In this document: in pieces, positions 1-12,339 of the stretch
How positions within the stretch are numbered: the stretch's first letter is position 1
Layout of the letters: each line of letters begins with the position of its first letter
Assembly: GCA_947311845.1 (NCBI GenBank)
Contig: CAMZMU010000040.1
Span: forward strand, 58,924,474-58,988,473
DNA length: 64,000 bases
Source: Poa pratensis
Taxonomy: Eukaryota; Streptophyta; Magnoliopsida; Poales; Poaceae
Reading direction: 5' to 3'
Made by a program: the position numbers and the translations under genes
The notes under the pieces: generated by a model
The model's input: only the letters and a program-made list of their open reading frames with translations
Database searches by the model: none
Told to the model about the DNA's origin: nothing

Positions 1-80
1 CTTTGTTGCGGTGTTCATTTTTAATATAAGTTCATGCTGGCTCTAAGAGCCCGCCGTAGTTACAGTTCAAAAAAAAAAAA
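1..80 (+). repeat. 3' tail of a LINE ending in poly(A)
   Basis: The window opens in a sequence that ends with a 12-base A run at 69-80, preceded by a cccgccgtagtt motif. Nearly the same motif is found, inverted, next to the 3' end of the LINE fragment at 12051-12304. This suggests that the first 80 bases are the 3' end of a plus-strand LINE whose body lies left of the window. Confidence 0.45.
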
Positions 81-249
81 TCAATGGTATTGATACTGCA
101 CATGTATAAATTTCTTCAAAATCATTGAAGTCTCAGAATAATCTTTTTCATTTATAAACAAAGTGCTTCAGACGGTTGGCGAACATTGGAAATTTCTCCA
201 GCGTCAAATTTGAAATATTGCGGCCACAGATGGCAATACATCGTCCCTC

Positions 250-2183
250 GTTCATAGTTTTGCCAAACTTTTCTCTAAAATCTTGGCGAACAGATTGCGG
301 CCACGGATGGCAGAGCTGGTTAGCGCCAATCAGTATGCATTTATCAAAGGACGAAGGTTGCACGACAATTTCCTTCTAGTTAGGCAGGTGGCGAGGAAAA
401 TCAACTCAAGAAGGCAGTCAGGTGTGCTCCTCAAATTGGATATTTCGCGCGCTTTTGATTCGCTTTCTTGGGCTTTTTTGTTGAAAGTTTTGCGATGTCT
501 TGGATTCAGTGCTCTTTGGATTCGTTGGGTGGCCTTGATGTTGTATACGGCTAGCACGAAGGTGCTGGTAAATGGTGTGCCGGGGAAGAGGATTCATCAT
601 GGCCACGGGCTCCGTCAAGGCGACCCGAGTTCACCACTGTTCTTCGTCATGGCAATGGAAGTTTTGTCAGAGCTGATTCGAAAGGCTGTTGATGACGATT
701 TGTTTGAGCCCTCGTTGGAATCAATCCCCTGCAAAGGATCTCAGTTTTTACGGATGATGTGGTGCTGTTTTTGAAGCCACTTGCAGCTGATCTTGTGGTG
801 GTCAGACAAATTCTGCAGCTATTTGCTGAGGCCTCGGGGCTCAAGATCAATTACAATAAATCGTCCGCAACGATGATCAGAGGAGGAGCAAGGGAAGAAG
901 GACGGGTTCGCAATACCTTGGGGTGTCGAGTTGTTCCATTTCCTATCAAATATCTCGGATTGCAGCTGGCTTTGGGACCTCTCACGAAGGCGGAGTGGCA
1001 ACCTGTACTTGATGCTGCTCTAAAATTCATCCCGGCTTGGCAGCAAGTTCTGATCAAGAAAGAGGGACGGCTGACGCTTGTCAAGGCCGTGATCGCGGCT
1101 AGGCCTATACACGATCTCTTGATAGCGGAGGCGCCGGTGTGGTTACTAGAAGAGGGATGGATGCGGGCGTTCTTTTGGGCAGGCAAAGCCGAGGTTCACG
1201 GCGGTCAGTGCCTCGTGGCTTGGGAGCAGATAAGCAAACCAGAATGTTTCAGAGGTTTGGGGGTTAAAAACCTAAGATTGCACGGTATGGCACTTCGTAC
1301 GCTGGGCGCGGCTACGACATACTGATCCGGCTAGGCCGTGGCAAGGTTTGCCCATGCTCAAAGATGAAAGCGCGGAATCCATATTCAGAAGCCTAGCAAC
1401 CATAAAGCTTGGGAGGGGAGACAAGGTCATGTTTTGGACCGATCGGTGGATAGAGGGGCGAACGGCGAAGCAAATTGCGCCGGTGGTTTGGGGCCTTGTC
1501 AGTACCCGTCGGAAAAACAGCCGCACGGTTCAGACAGCCATGGTGGGCAATGCTTGGATAACTGACATGATGGGCGAGCTCTCGGTGGAGGGTGTTCGAC
1601 AGTGTGTTCAGCTGTGGGCTGCGGTGATCAACACCTATCGCGAGCCCTTGGAGGAAGACACGTTTACCTGGACCTGGTCGAAGAACGGGAGGTACTCGGC
1701 GAGCTCCACCTATTGGGCATTGTGTCAGGGGAGTATGAGGTTTGCGATTGCTAGCTACATCGAGTCTGGACGTCTGATCGCCGGGTGCGGCATGGGCTTC
1801 AAGAGGTAGTGGATGCATGTTTCACTTGCCTCCAGGAGACGGACACCATTGAGCACATACTAGTTCAATGTGTCTTCGCAAGGGAGACCTGGTATCGGTG
1901 CTTCCGAGCTGCAGGATTGCAAGTTCAGGCGCCAGAACTGACGGATACTTTTGCAGCCTGGTGGTTGAAGGTGAGGGAGCCCTTTGATAAGAAAGCAAAG
2001 AAGATCTTTGATGCGTTTGTGATCCTTGTCGGATGGAGCCTCTGGAAGCAGCGAAACGCTCGCCTCTTCAACAATGTAGGGCAACAATTTTCGGTCACCG
2101 TGTTGGTGGACAGAATTGTTGATGAGTTTAAAATTTGGAGAGAAGCAGGAGTAGGAGGGAGGGAACCTGATCTTCGTGAGTAG
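250..2183 (+). pseudogene. LINE reverse transcriptase with zf-RVT C-terminus, frameshifted
   Basis: Four overlapping open stretches (283-774, 759-1325, 1348-1809, 1785-2183) together encode the second half of a plant LINE ORF2. Recognisable in order are the AFIKGRRLHDNF motif near 340-370, LDISRAFDSLSW near 436-470, LRQGDPSSPLFF near 608-645 and the catalytic box, read as FTDD, near 748-760. They are followed by the thumb region and a zinc-finger zf-RVT-like segment (CFTCLQETDTIEHIL) near 1810-1865. The frame shifts near 760, there is a stop near 1323, and it shifts again near 1790, so no functional protein can be made. In an active copy this protein would reverse-transcribe LINE RNA at nicked chromosomal DNA. 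The FxDD box differs from the usual YADD or FADD by one residue. Confidence 0.88.
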
Positions 2184-2309
2184 TTGCTCTAGGATTAGGA
2201 GTAGGAGTTTCTGGCTATCTCATACTTGTATGTGAACAACATTTGTAATTCTCTGTTTGTTTGCTGCCTTCTATAAAAGTCAGTACGCCACGTACTATCT
2301 AAAAAAAAA
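250..2309 (+). mobile_element. LINE (L1-type non-LTR retrotransposon), 5' incomplete
   Basis: The element is a reverse-transcriptase-bearing LINE in forward orientation that ends in a 9-base poly(A) run at 2301-2309. Coding similarity begins near 250, in the middle of the reverse transcriptase, so the 5' UTR, ORF1 and endonuclease are missing. I found no target-site duplication around it, so the left boundary is approximate. Confidence 0.85.
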
Positions 2310-3277
2310 GAATTAGGTGTTGCACATCCTAACTAAGTCAACAGTTTTATGGTGTGGTAACATTGGTGCAATGGTGCTACACCTTTCTCCAAATCCACTA
2401 TTTCAAGCAAGACAAAGTACATAGAAATATCATTTTGTCATAGAAAGAGTGGCACAAAGGTTACCCGACACTCGGTTCATACCAACAGTAGATAAAAAAG
2501 TTGATGACTTTACAAAAGCTTATAATCGGCAGCTGATAGCATTCGGAAACACAACTTAAAGAAAAGTTTGGGATGAGGAGTGTTGGAGATGTTAGTCAGC
2601 ATCTGCGTTATCCTCTATCTATGTTTCCTTGTATGACAAGATGTGTAACCGAAATATGTTCGTATAAGGATTTGGTAGGTTGATAAAAATATTGTAAAAA
2701 GCTTTGATGTAATCTCATCCCGACGGCTTTGGTTAATCTACTATATTAACACACTAGGGTGACTGAAGTGGGTACAACGCATCCACCCAAATGGGGGCAA
2801 AACCACCACAACAGGCCTTCCACACATTGTCGTGGGTGAAGTTTATAAAGTCACCGGGGAAGAAAAATCTACATATCATGAGATGTCTATTGGATTAAGA
2901 CCAAGAGAACAAAAAATGACTAAAGTAAAAGAAAACCCAGCTAATAGATGGCCTCTAATTAGTTGCATGTCTCTTTGTCTCGCTTTCTTAGAACAAAAAT
3001 AAGGTCTAAAGATAAGAACAAAGCAACTCGGGCTCCTCAGGCTCGAGTTTACTTGGATGTTGTCCCTACTACAACACTACATAATCACACCACGTACATG
3101 TCAGCTAGATAGCGCAAGTAACAACAAGCAATCTTTCAATGTCTAGGATGGGTTAGGGAGGAAGCCATGCACATTATAAGGATTCGCAGACCCGTAGCAC
3201 CATGCATGGTTGATGACTTATACATGGAAGGCCCAGCAGGTTCTTCTGGTGGAGGTTGAAGGACCAATTTTCTTGCA
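2310..3277. other. Intergenic, no gene recognised
   Basis: No open frame of convincing length or composition is present. The stretch is AT-rich to moderate in GC. A segment from about 2580 begins tgttggagatg and could be LTR-like, but I see no matching second LTR, primer-binding site or polypurine tract. Confidence 0.4.
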
Positions 3278-5863
3278 CTTATCTAGGATTTTGCTAATTT
3301 ACAGACGTCTGTTTTTCAATTCGTGCACAGTCGTTTTTTTGCCGTCAGATTCGATCTGTAGATTTGTATTCGGCGACAAGTGATTCCGCGCGCTGGTTCG
3401 GGCCTGCGTGGATTTATTGGGTTTTGGATACGAAGCCCGTTAGTCGTTCCCTCTTTTTCTGGTCGCTTTTTTTTTTGGGACCGCCGAGGTGAAACGCTGT
3501 CGCCGTGTGAGCATAGGTGTCAAATGCAGAGAGAGCAGTAGGGGAGAAAGAGGAGAGCGGCGCCTCATGCCTCATCGGCGGTCCCATGGGGAAATCCGGT
3601 GGCTCCCGAGGTGGATGGCGAAGAGTTCGCCGGCGTTGGAGGTCTGTATGCTTTCTGATCTCCTCCATCCCCTTATTTTTGTTCCCCTCAGTTCGATGCA
3701 GAGGCGCGCGCTGAAATTTCCCACCCCCCAGTCGCTGGCAGTGTAGGTTTGTTGGTCTGCTAGGTTCGCTGGTTGTTCTTTTTACTGATTCATTGCAAGA
3801 GCTGAAATGTTCTATTCTTCCTCAATTTTGTTGTATTGTAGGTCTGCAACGTCAGAGGTTTTTGTCTCATTGTGTTGCATGAGCAGATATGTTTGGTCTG
3901 TGCTGTTTTTTGGCTACCTGTTCATAGAGATATGCTCTGAATTTTCACTTTGTTACAGGTATCATGTGGTTAGGTTTGTCTTTTTGGCAGTGCGAGCTCT
4001 CGAATGCACGGGGTATCATGTGGTTTTGGTGGTGTTTGGAGTTTTTGAGTTTGATGGTAGCTTATCGTACAGTATGTTTGGGGGAACCGGAAAGCTCTAT
4101 AGCTAATGTGATTTCTAGGAGTTTTTACTTTGATTTGTTCCTTGTTTATGTGTGCAAATACTGTATCTCCAAATAGGTTTTAGCAGCCAATCTCTCTGAG
4201 TCTATTTTGTCATCTGGAATAACATTTTTTGGCTGATGAACGATAAAACTACCAAATAGTAAGTATCTTGTGGTGATTTTTTTAGAATGGTACTGTGTTA
4301 CTTACCATGTCATTCCTATCAGAAGGAATATGCAGTGAGATCATCATCATTTCTTTTTGTCCTCCCAATTTCAATTTGGTAAAAACGTGTCTGTCGATTC
4401 GCCTGCCTCTCTAACTGGCTCCCCTTCGTCTGTATTGCTGCCAAAACAAGATAGGACTGAACCTGATGTTGCTGGTATTTTCTCAGATTGTGACTGCCAA
4501 TAGCACTCCTATGACTCAACCTGTTGTCAGTTGTCACACATAGATTTTGTTGTGGTCTGTTTCCTCACAGCTGATGGCTCTTTGCTTTCCATTTCGGTGA
4601 TGGATTCAAGCTTTTTATCCTGTTTTCTCAGTGAGTTTATTTACTTCCCAGTTACTCTCCTATCTTAGCACATGGCGATCTGAATAAGGAAGTGCAGACT
4701 ATATCAGTTCAAGATGATACATCAGTTGTATATGGAGCTGTGGCTTTTGGCATTCAGCTTCAGGTCCTGATGGTTGTATGGTTAATTAAGAACCTGTGCT
4801 TTAGTCACTCTTTTGACTGATACAGCTGAAAAGATCTGGTTGTATGGTTAATTTCAGATTCTTAAGTTGACACTTTACTAAAGGTGAAATAGTTGCATTT
4901 TTTTTGGTGTACATTAGTATGCAGCTGTGATCTGACCAGCATTTCCAATGTGGTGCATCTGTTTATTCAAGGTTGTTGTCATAGTAGTTTTCATAGGTTT
5001 TATTCAGATAAGTCTGATGATTCAGTTTGTTTACTGTATTTGCCGTAGGTTCTGCAAGGTAACTTGTGTGTTGCCCCATTTTTCAACTTTGCATGTGCAA
5101 TATTATCTGGTGGTTTTTTTAGTGTGCAGTACTCTTCATAATAGATTTTTTGTGCTTATTTTTTTTTCTTGACATTTATGTTAACTCTCCCATCCAAGTC
5201 GTGTTGTCTTTTTTCTGTAGCAACCCACTTAGACTCATGTGATTTGGGTGACGACGTTCTGTATGCGAGGAACAGTGAGTGAGATAGTGCTTCAAGCCAT
5301 GACAATGTGAGTTATCTGGTGGTTATGTGTCTTTATCAAGTGGAAGGTTTATCCCATTTACTGTATTTTTATCTCTGGTGTTTTTAAAGTCTGTCTTGGT
5401 AATGTTATCTATTTCTTCAGTCTCTTTTCATTCTTTCATCTTGTCCTTTGTTATTTCTTTTCTTTAGAGTTGAGTCTTGTTTGATTCTTTGATTTAGTCA
5501 TCTTTGTCATTTTCTCTCTCTCTTTTTACAGTCATGAGTAACTTGGATATCAGTTATCTCAGTCTTTCTTCTGTATTTTTCTCTGTGACTCTTTCCTCAG
5601 TCTCTGTTCATTCTTGCATCTTGTCCTTTGATGTTTCTTTTCTTCAGATTTGAGTCTTGGTAATGTTGTTTGTTACTTTAGTCCTCAGTTATCTGTCTTT
5701 CTTTTCTATTTGTTTTAGTTATTTAGTCTAATTATATATTTTCCGTCGTATTGCTCATTCTCATTTTCTTTCTTCATTGTTTATTCTCAGTTTCTCTTTG
5801 TTCAGTCCTATGCTCAGTCCTTAGTCAACATTTCTTCATTAGTATTGTCAGTATTTGTGTGCA

Positions 5864-6237
5864 CTCTCTCTCTCTCTCTCTCTGTGTCTCTCTCTCTCTT
5901 CGTGGCCATATGAATCTCTCTCTGTTATTTGTCTCTGTTAATTTGTTTTTCTCAACATTTTTCTATCTCTCTCTCCCCCCTCTCTGTTTTGCCATTTCTC
6001 TATCTCTAGCTCTCTCTTTCTCTCTCTCTGTTTTTCCATTTATCTGTCTCTCTCTCTATCTATCTATCTCTCTCTCTAGGTCTCTATATGTCTCTCTTTC
6101 TCTCTTTTTTTCTCTATACTCTGATTGTATATCTCTATATCTATCTCTTTTCTCCCTATTTTCCGTCTCTCTCTCTCTCAATTTTTGCTTCCATTTCTCT
6201 CAATCTCTATATTTTCTTCTCTCTCAATCTCTATATT

Positions 6238-6272
<35 letters not shown>

Positions 6273-6494
6273 CTCTTTGGCTGCTTTTGACATGTACATT
6301 CTACATCTCTCTCTGTTATTCTAAATCTCTGTCTCTCTCTATTCTTGTTTCTCTCTCTCTATTTTCTACCTCGCTCTCTATATCTATCTCTCTATTATTC
6401 AGGTTTGTCTCTGTTTCAATGTATAGCACTGTTATTTAGGGTTGTCTCATTATCTCCCTCATTCACTGTTTTTTAGGTTTGTCTCAGAATTTAC

Positions 6495-6531
<37 letters not shown>

Positions 6532-6653
6532 GGCGTCAATCTCTTACCCTGCTTTCGACATGTACATTCTACATCTCTCTCTGTTATTCTAAATCTCTGT
6601 CTCTCTGTCTATTCTTGTTTCTCTCTCTCCATCTCTCTCTCTAACTCTCTCTC

Positions 6654-6718
<65 letters not shown>

Positions 6719-6840
6719 ATCTATATATATTTCTATTATTCAGGGTTGTCTCTGTTACAATGTATAGCACTGTTATTTAGGGTTGTCTGATTATCTCTCT
6801 AATTCCCTGTTTGTTAGGTTTGTCTCAGAATTTATTTCAT
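5864..6840. repeat. CT / CTAT microsatellite tract with internal duplication
   Basis: Pure or near-pure CT runs occur at about 5865-5885, 6245-6270 and 6500-6531, and a CTAT tetranucleotide run of more than 15 units at about 6655-6718. Two similar segments (about 6282-6500 and 6550-6840), each containing gacatgtacattctacatc and a tgtatagcactgttattta motif, show that part of the tract arose by tandem duplication. The long translated frames here are Ser/Leu low-complexity artefacts. Confidence 0.85.
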
Positions 6841-7307
6841 CGTTGTCTCTGTAAATTAGATGCTTGATGATATTTCCTAGATTTGTAGGGTTGTCTCATT
6901 CATGTTTGATTCATTTTATATCTTTCTCTCTTTATGTGGGCTTTCTCTGTTTTGTATACCATGTTGTGTCATATTCAGTTACTATACTGTGAGGTTTTCT
7001 GTGTATGTTGCATGCTTGTTGGTCGACCATGTATACCATGTTTATGTCAAATGTGTATTTTTTATCTAAGTGTATCTATTATGTTAGTTATAGCTTTTGC
7101 ACAACACTGTTGGTGATGGTGTTGTGGATATTTCATTAGTCATAGATTTTTTAATAGGCCATATGATGTATGTACCCAAATGTGTTTTTTTGTATGCCAT
7201 GATGAATGTTTAGTGTAACTATCCCTAGGTGGCTAGGTGTATTAGTTTTGGACAGTTTTTGTTCTCTGCTTTGTTGCTTTTGTTTAATCATCTTCTTTTT
7301 ATTCAGA

Positions 7308-7595
7308 TGCAGTGCGAAATCTGTGGATTCCAAAGGAGATTGCCTCTGTTCTCAATATATCTGAGGCTGGAAATGGTTTGTCATCTATGGACATGATCGG
7401 AACAACTATGAAGCATCATACTACGCCTGCAAAGATCGAAGGATCTGCTTCAGATCTGGATGCTTGCAATTTTCCACTCAGCACAACATAGGCGATGGGT
7501 ATGTTGTGCTGATCCTCTTCCACAAAGACAATGGCGGCCGCCTGATCGTCTCCTTCGATGTTCTCTATACCTCAGCATGGCAGTTAGTCTAGTTT
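7308..7595 (+). other. Exon-like stretch inside the MULE, possible captured gene fragment
   Basis: After an attcag acceptor-like site at about 7307 an open stretch of about 60 codons begins (7308-7490). In another frame it continues as a hydrophobic, codon-like segment read IGDGYVVLILFHKDNGG near 7488-7540, followed by a Phe/Tyr-rich stretch to about 7595. GC content is higher than in the T-rich flanks. I recognise no family. It could be the remains of a host gene carried by the element or simply chance. Confidence 0.25.
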
Positions 7596-8582
7596 TTCTT
7601 AATGCCAGAAACCATTTATATTTCAGTTTGGCATCTTTCCCAGTTGGTTGGTTGCTATGTCCGTTTATCTATCGTAATGCCTGAACCTTTTAAATGTTTT
7701 CAGTCTTTCCCAGTTGGTTGGTTGCTATATATATATATGTTGTCAATCTTGTTGCATTTTGCAAAGAACCTACTATATGTGTCGTGTGTTTTCTATAAAT
7801 GATTTCCTCTTTGTCCCTTCATTTTTCTGTCATCTCTATGCGAACTCGGGATGTTCGAGTGTTCCTACCTTTTTACAAGATTGGTTTCAGTCTTGTATTA
7901 TTTTTCATGGGTTCATTTCAGAATTTTTTGTGGTACAATTCTTTCATGAATTAGATGTTTAAGTTTGTCAGTTCTCTGAATGGTAGTGATATCTGATCAA
8001 TGTGGTATGAGTGTGTAGTATGAACACAATTTTTGGCATAAATATTTTCATTTCTTTTTCCATTTTGCAGATGATTACCTTTAGCTCGTAAGACTGTTGT
8101 GTGCTTGTTTTGCTCATATATCCAGGCTGATCCATCTCTAGCATTTGTTTTTTGTCAGTGAGTTTTTGGAAAGGAAGTTGCAGAAATTTCAGAGATGGAA
8201 CAGTTTTTATTCTGTATTTTTAAGTTGCAGGGGAGGAGTTTCTTCAGGATCTAACCTCGAGCCTAGGATCTTGCACTTCACCGGCTGATCTGACCCTTTC
8301 TTCTAGAAGAACAAGAAGAAGATCTGTTTCTGGGCTTTTGCTGGACTTTGTGTTTGTGGCCTGTTTAGTCCGCTGTCTCTGAGCTTGGGTTGTTTTGGGT
8401 CTGGCTGGACAAATTTTCGACCCGTTAGTTGTGCAGGTCATGCAGGGGATGGACGGGAACGCTGATTTAGTTTTCATGGTGTGAGCTGATGGTGATACGT
8501 GTCAACAAATGACTGGCCAAAAAATTTGACTGAGACCGAAATCGAAATCAGTCGACTGACAAATAGACACTCCCCTTATCTA

Positions 8583-10261
8583 TTGGCTTTGACGTAGTAT
8601 AATCTCTGATGTCTCTCAAGCCTACGCAATATACTAGATAAGACACAGTCGCTACCTTTTGAATATAGGGATAATCTTCGTCCGTCAATGTCATCACTAG
8701 TGGACTACAATGAGACTAGCAAGGTAAGTATGTATCCATATTTATCTGTTAGGCATTGCTGATGTGAATGTGCTATGGCAGCTAGCTCACTGCATTTATC
8801 GTCTGTGGGGCTGCAAGAATCTTTAGATACAACACATGGGCTACTTCTACTCTATTCGCTTTGAATTGCTATCTTCAACTTTTACCGGAAGCATACCTTT
8901 TCCCCGATGTACTAAAAACAAAAATTTATTGCTCCTTTTCCATTTCATCGTTAATGGAATATGGGGGCGACCCTATTTTTCTAGGATAAAAACAAGCTTT
9001 TCCATGTCATATGCTCATGTGCCTTTTGATACGATTGTACACATATTAACCGTGGATATTACATCTAGTGGACAAACGATTTTTAGCCTGAATTCTTAGG
9101 TTGAGTTTGAATGACTTTCTTATTAAAACACATTATCGTCCAACTGGGGCAGCCCTCCCCATTCGATCGGAAATGTGTCCGACACCTCCAATAGCAGACA
9201 CATTGTCGAGGGTGCTGGACACATTATCGAGCAGTGAAAATGCCGCCTGTGGAGACAAGAAGGCTGGCGAGTGGCACCATTTTAATCGACGTAGCCGGTG
9301 TGCAAAGTGACAAGCCGGACTCACCTGTCTGAGCCTATGTGGAGTCATGGAGGATGTGCCCGACCTTGTCCAGCGTCCATGAACCGGTCTGAAAAGTTGG
9401 GGGCGAACATGGGGTACCCTACATTTTTCCTGGCCGCGCAAAACACTAAAGTGTCACTGGGGCTGTTTTTAAGGTCTGGATTCCATTGAGCCCATGGGGG
9501 CCTTTGCAAGCTGCTGGTGGAGATGATTTAGCTCTGTATGAATTGTCTAAGAAAAAAAAGCTATGTTTGAACGCTGGAGAGCATCCACGTCTCCGTTTGT
9601 TCAGGTGCTGAGTGTCAGTCTCATGACTTAAAAGTGTAGGGTCGGGTCCTTTGTACGGTCGATCTATAAACTTATCAACGTGCGACACCGCCATTGGCTG
9701 AAGGCAACGCTAGATGCGAAATGAATCCAGCACCAATTGGTGCTGAGCCAACTACCAAGCATCTTGTATGTAGCAACTGGTCGAGGCGGTGGTTGGTATG
9801 CGCGGCCGCCACCAATCCCCGGCCCCGGAAGTCAGGCTTCGACTTGCGTGGGAACTGGGCGCCGCCGCCATTGTTTTGATGCCAATTTTGATCAAGTTTT
9901 CTCGAATCAGCGCTGAATTTCGAGACTATCTCCCGCATGCACATATTCTTTTGCGAAAATGGTTGGTTTGGATTGTTGCTTTGGGGACGATGGCCAATTT
10001 CTTCGGATAGGAAATCATCTTCTGTCCCGAAATGACTATGCATCCGAGTGATCACTGCTTTGGGGAATCTTGCTCTCTCGTATCAGCATATACTCCAGTT
10101 GTCTCTTCCATGCGCACGTGGTTTGTGCAGCTACCTAAGCTGTATATTGTTAAACAGTAGATCGGTTTTCAGGTTCCTCTCCCCCTCCACGGCTCGCAAG
10201 CAAGGCTCATTTTCCTTCTTTTCTTTCCGAAGCAACACTCTTTCTAGAGTCTGAGTTGCTG
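8583..10261. other. Unclassified intergenic sequence
   Basis: No host gene is recognised. The segment 9110-9700 has higher GC with open frames on both strands (9133-9441 minus, 9101-9310 plus) but no known motif. It is more likely part of an old repeat, since repeated phrases such as cagacacattgtcgag and ggacacattatcgag occur within it. The stretch 9690-10060 also has a 126-codon minus-strand frame with no recognisable domain. Confidence 0.35.
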
Positions 10262-10283
10262 ATTTTGGTGTTGCGTCATGTTA

Positions 10284-10376
10284 GGGGCACTTCTTTTGAG
10301 CTTCTAGAGCGGCTTGTGGAAGGAGCTTCTCCCCATCAGTTTCTCCCAAAAGCCCAAAATCCAAATGTGTTCTGAC
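10284..10376. mobile_element. Tourist-like MITE, 93 bp, TTA target duplication
   Basis: The block starts ggggcacttcttttg, ends caaatgtgttctgac, and is flanked on both sides by TTA (10281-10283 and 10377-10379). The paralogous unit at about 11470-11485 lacks it and keeps a single TTA, which works as an empty site. The TTA flank fits the PIF/Harbinger (Tourist) class. The terminal inverted repeat is weak. Confidence 0.5.
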
Positions 10377-10899
10377 TTATAATCCCTCTCCGGATCTAAT
10401 TTGTTTCCATCAGCAAATGTACATATTATTTCATTTATGGTCTTATGAATTCACAACTGATGTCTTGCGGCAACACGTGACATCTTATTTTTCAGCTATA
10501 TCTTGGTGAAACTTGCATATTTTTATGTTGATTTTATACTTAAATTCTAAATAAATTTAGATATTAAAAGGACAATGACATTAAATTTTGATGCTGGTAT
10601 GATGACATCCTTTTCGGAAAAACAACAAATTTGATCAACCTTTCTGACTCATGCATCTGCGTTGAGTAGATATATATACCTTTAGGTGCCTACTAAGCAT
10701 CTACCCTTATTTTTGACATTGATAAGAGCGATTATTATAAATGAATTCTTGCAACAACTAAAAATACTCAAGACTTCATTTTGTTTTGGGGATTATGTAA
10801 TGCTTAATTTTACACATAAGATAATGAAAATCTTATCCCCCTCACGATCTTTGGATTCTTATCTAATGATCCATGACAGAGGAACATACAAAGATATGC

Positions 10900-11360
10900 T
10901 ATCCATATTGTCATCCTTTTTGATATGTCCACAACCTCATGTCAGGATGTGCGATGTTGCGTGTCCCAGGTCAGAGGATGACAAAGTGGGACGTTGCAGA
11001 GCATTTATGTGTTTCGATCCAATAGCTGTACCTGTGAGCATATTGGTTACACCACAAGAATTAATTGTCGTAGAATCATTCTCGGTGCCTTTCAAGCCTA
11101 TGCTACTCGATACAACACACAAACTCATGTTGATCTCTTTTCGCCGTGCTAGAGGAATTGAAATGAGAGGGGTCGAGAGAGCGAGATATTTATCGGTTGT
11201 GAAATGGTGCCATGAAGGTGCCCTGTTGGCCCACCACATCGCATACTTATGTGTGCTTCTACCGTAGTACACACGGTACCTTTCTCTGAACAGTTTTGAT
11301 TGCAATCTTCACCTTTATGCATGGTAAAACCATATATTTCCCCGTCGTGGGATCTCATCA
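10900..11360 (-). pseudogene. Family B copy 1: gene-like unit of unknown function
   Basis: Read on the minus strand, this copy has a distal conserved block (tggcccaccacatcgca), a TATA-like ccgataaatatc at 11187-11196, and a short leader. A frame follows that starts MSLCVVSSSIGLKG near 11128 and runs about 60 codons to about 10937. The segment tgaaaggcaccg near 11090 recurs in most family B copies. I recognise no protein family and cannot tell whether it is a small gene or a non-coding relic. It lies in the left unit of the tandem duplication. Confidence 0.4.
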
Positions 11361-12050
11361 TCAACATGGAGACCAGCCATAACTCGATACAATCCGAAAG
11401 ACAGACAAAATTAACATTCTAGTTTCTTATTCTAAATATCGTCATGGTCCGAGCGATCGATCTTGGTGTCGCGTCATGTTATTCTGCCTTCCCTTTGGAT
11501 CTAGTTTGTTTTCATGAGCAGATGTCCAAATTATTTCATTTATGGATTCACTACAGATGTCTTCTGGCCACTCGTGACATGTTATTTCTTAGCTATCGTG
11601 ACAAAACTTTTATATTTTTATGTTGATTTTGTACTTAAATTAATTTCGACATTAAAATGACAATGACATTAAATATGGATGCTGGTATGATCACATCCTT
11701 TTTGTAAAAAAACAAATTCGGATCAACCTTTCTACCTTATGTGCACCTGCGAGTAGATATATACCTTTATGTACCTACTAAGCATCTACCCTTATTTTGA
11801 CATTGATAAGAGTGATCATTGTAAATAAATTCTTGCAACATCTAATAATACTCAAGACATAATTTTGCATTTTTTGAGGTGTCAAAGTATGAAAAACCCA
11901 TCCTAGGAAAAGTGGTAATTTATCCCTTCAAACAATTTTTGATGTTATGTAATGCTTTCTTTTACACTTTTATTCATAAGATAATGATATTCTTATCCCC
12001 CTCATTATCTTTGGAATCTTATCTAATAATCCACGACAAAGGAACAAAAT

Positions 12051-12304
12051 TTGAGGGCAACTACGGCGGGCAAAAACCCGCCTGAACCTTTTTTATATTT
12101 TAAAGAAGTAACCAGGTACAGACTGAAAAACCAGAAAAAGAAACACAAACAAAACTTACAAGCTGCAGACTATACAAGAGCAGCCAAACTACTGAATCTA
12201 ATACTCCAGGAGAGGAGTAGCTGTTTGCTATCTGCTTTACAACATCTGGAGGACCAAAGCGACAGATCAGATGAGCATCGGCGCAAGACATGAGACATCT
12301 GGAG
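12051..12304 (-). mobile_element. LINE 3' fragment, 254 bp, 16-bp target duplication
   Basis: The insert is flanked by perfect copies of gacaaaggaacaaaat at 12035-12050 and 12305-12320, and is missing from the paralogous left unit, where the target reads through uninterrupted. The end next to 12051, read in reverse, carries gcccgccgtagtt, also seen before the poly(A) at 69-80. This points to a severely 5'-truncated LINE in reverse orientation. No coding remains. Confidence 0.75.
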
Positions 12305-12339
12305 GACAAAGGAACAAAATAAAGATAGGATATCCATAT

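Larger units (their letters stand above)
3286..8574. mobile_element. Mutator-like element (MULE), about 5.3 kb, no transposase seen
   Basis: The termini form long imperfect inverted repeats. The left end (from 3286, ggattttgctaattt...) and the reverse complement of the right end (from 8574, gggagtgtctatttg...) align without gaps over the first 26 bases at 17 positions. They continue recognisably through CAGTC, a T run and GCC to about 58 bases. CTTATCTA lies directly outside both ends (3278-3285 and 8575-8582), one base short of the 9-bp duplication expected of Mutator superfamily elements. The interior is T-rich and intron-like, with microsatellites, a few exon-like stretches and no MuDR-type transposase. 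It is therefore probably a non-autonomous element, possibly a gene-capturing Pack-MULE. The terminal repeats and flanking repeat are seen directly; the gene-capture idea is inference. Confidence 0.7.

Noticed and set aside
2580..2760. Possible Copia LTR starting tgttggagatg
   Set aside because: No second LTR, primer-binding site, coding domain or target duplication was found.
5751..6780. Long Ser/Leu-rich frames resembling membrane proteins
   Set aside because: They are translations of CT and CTAT microsatellites in several frames at once.
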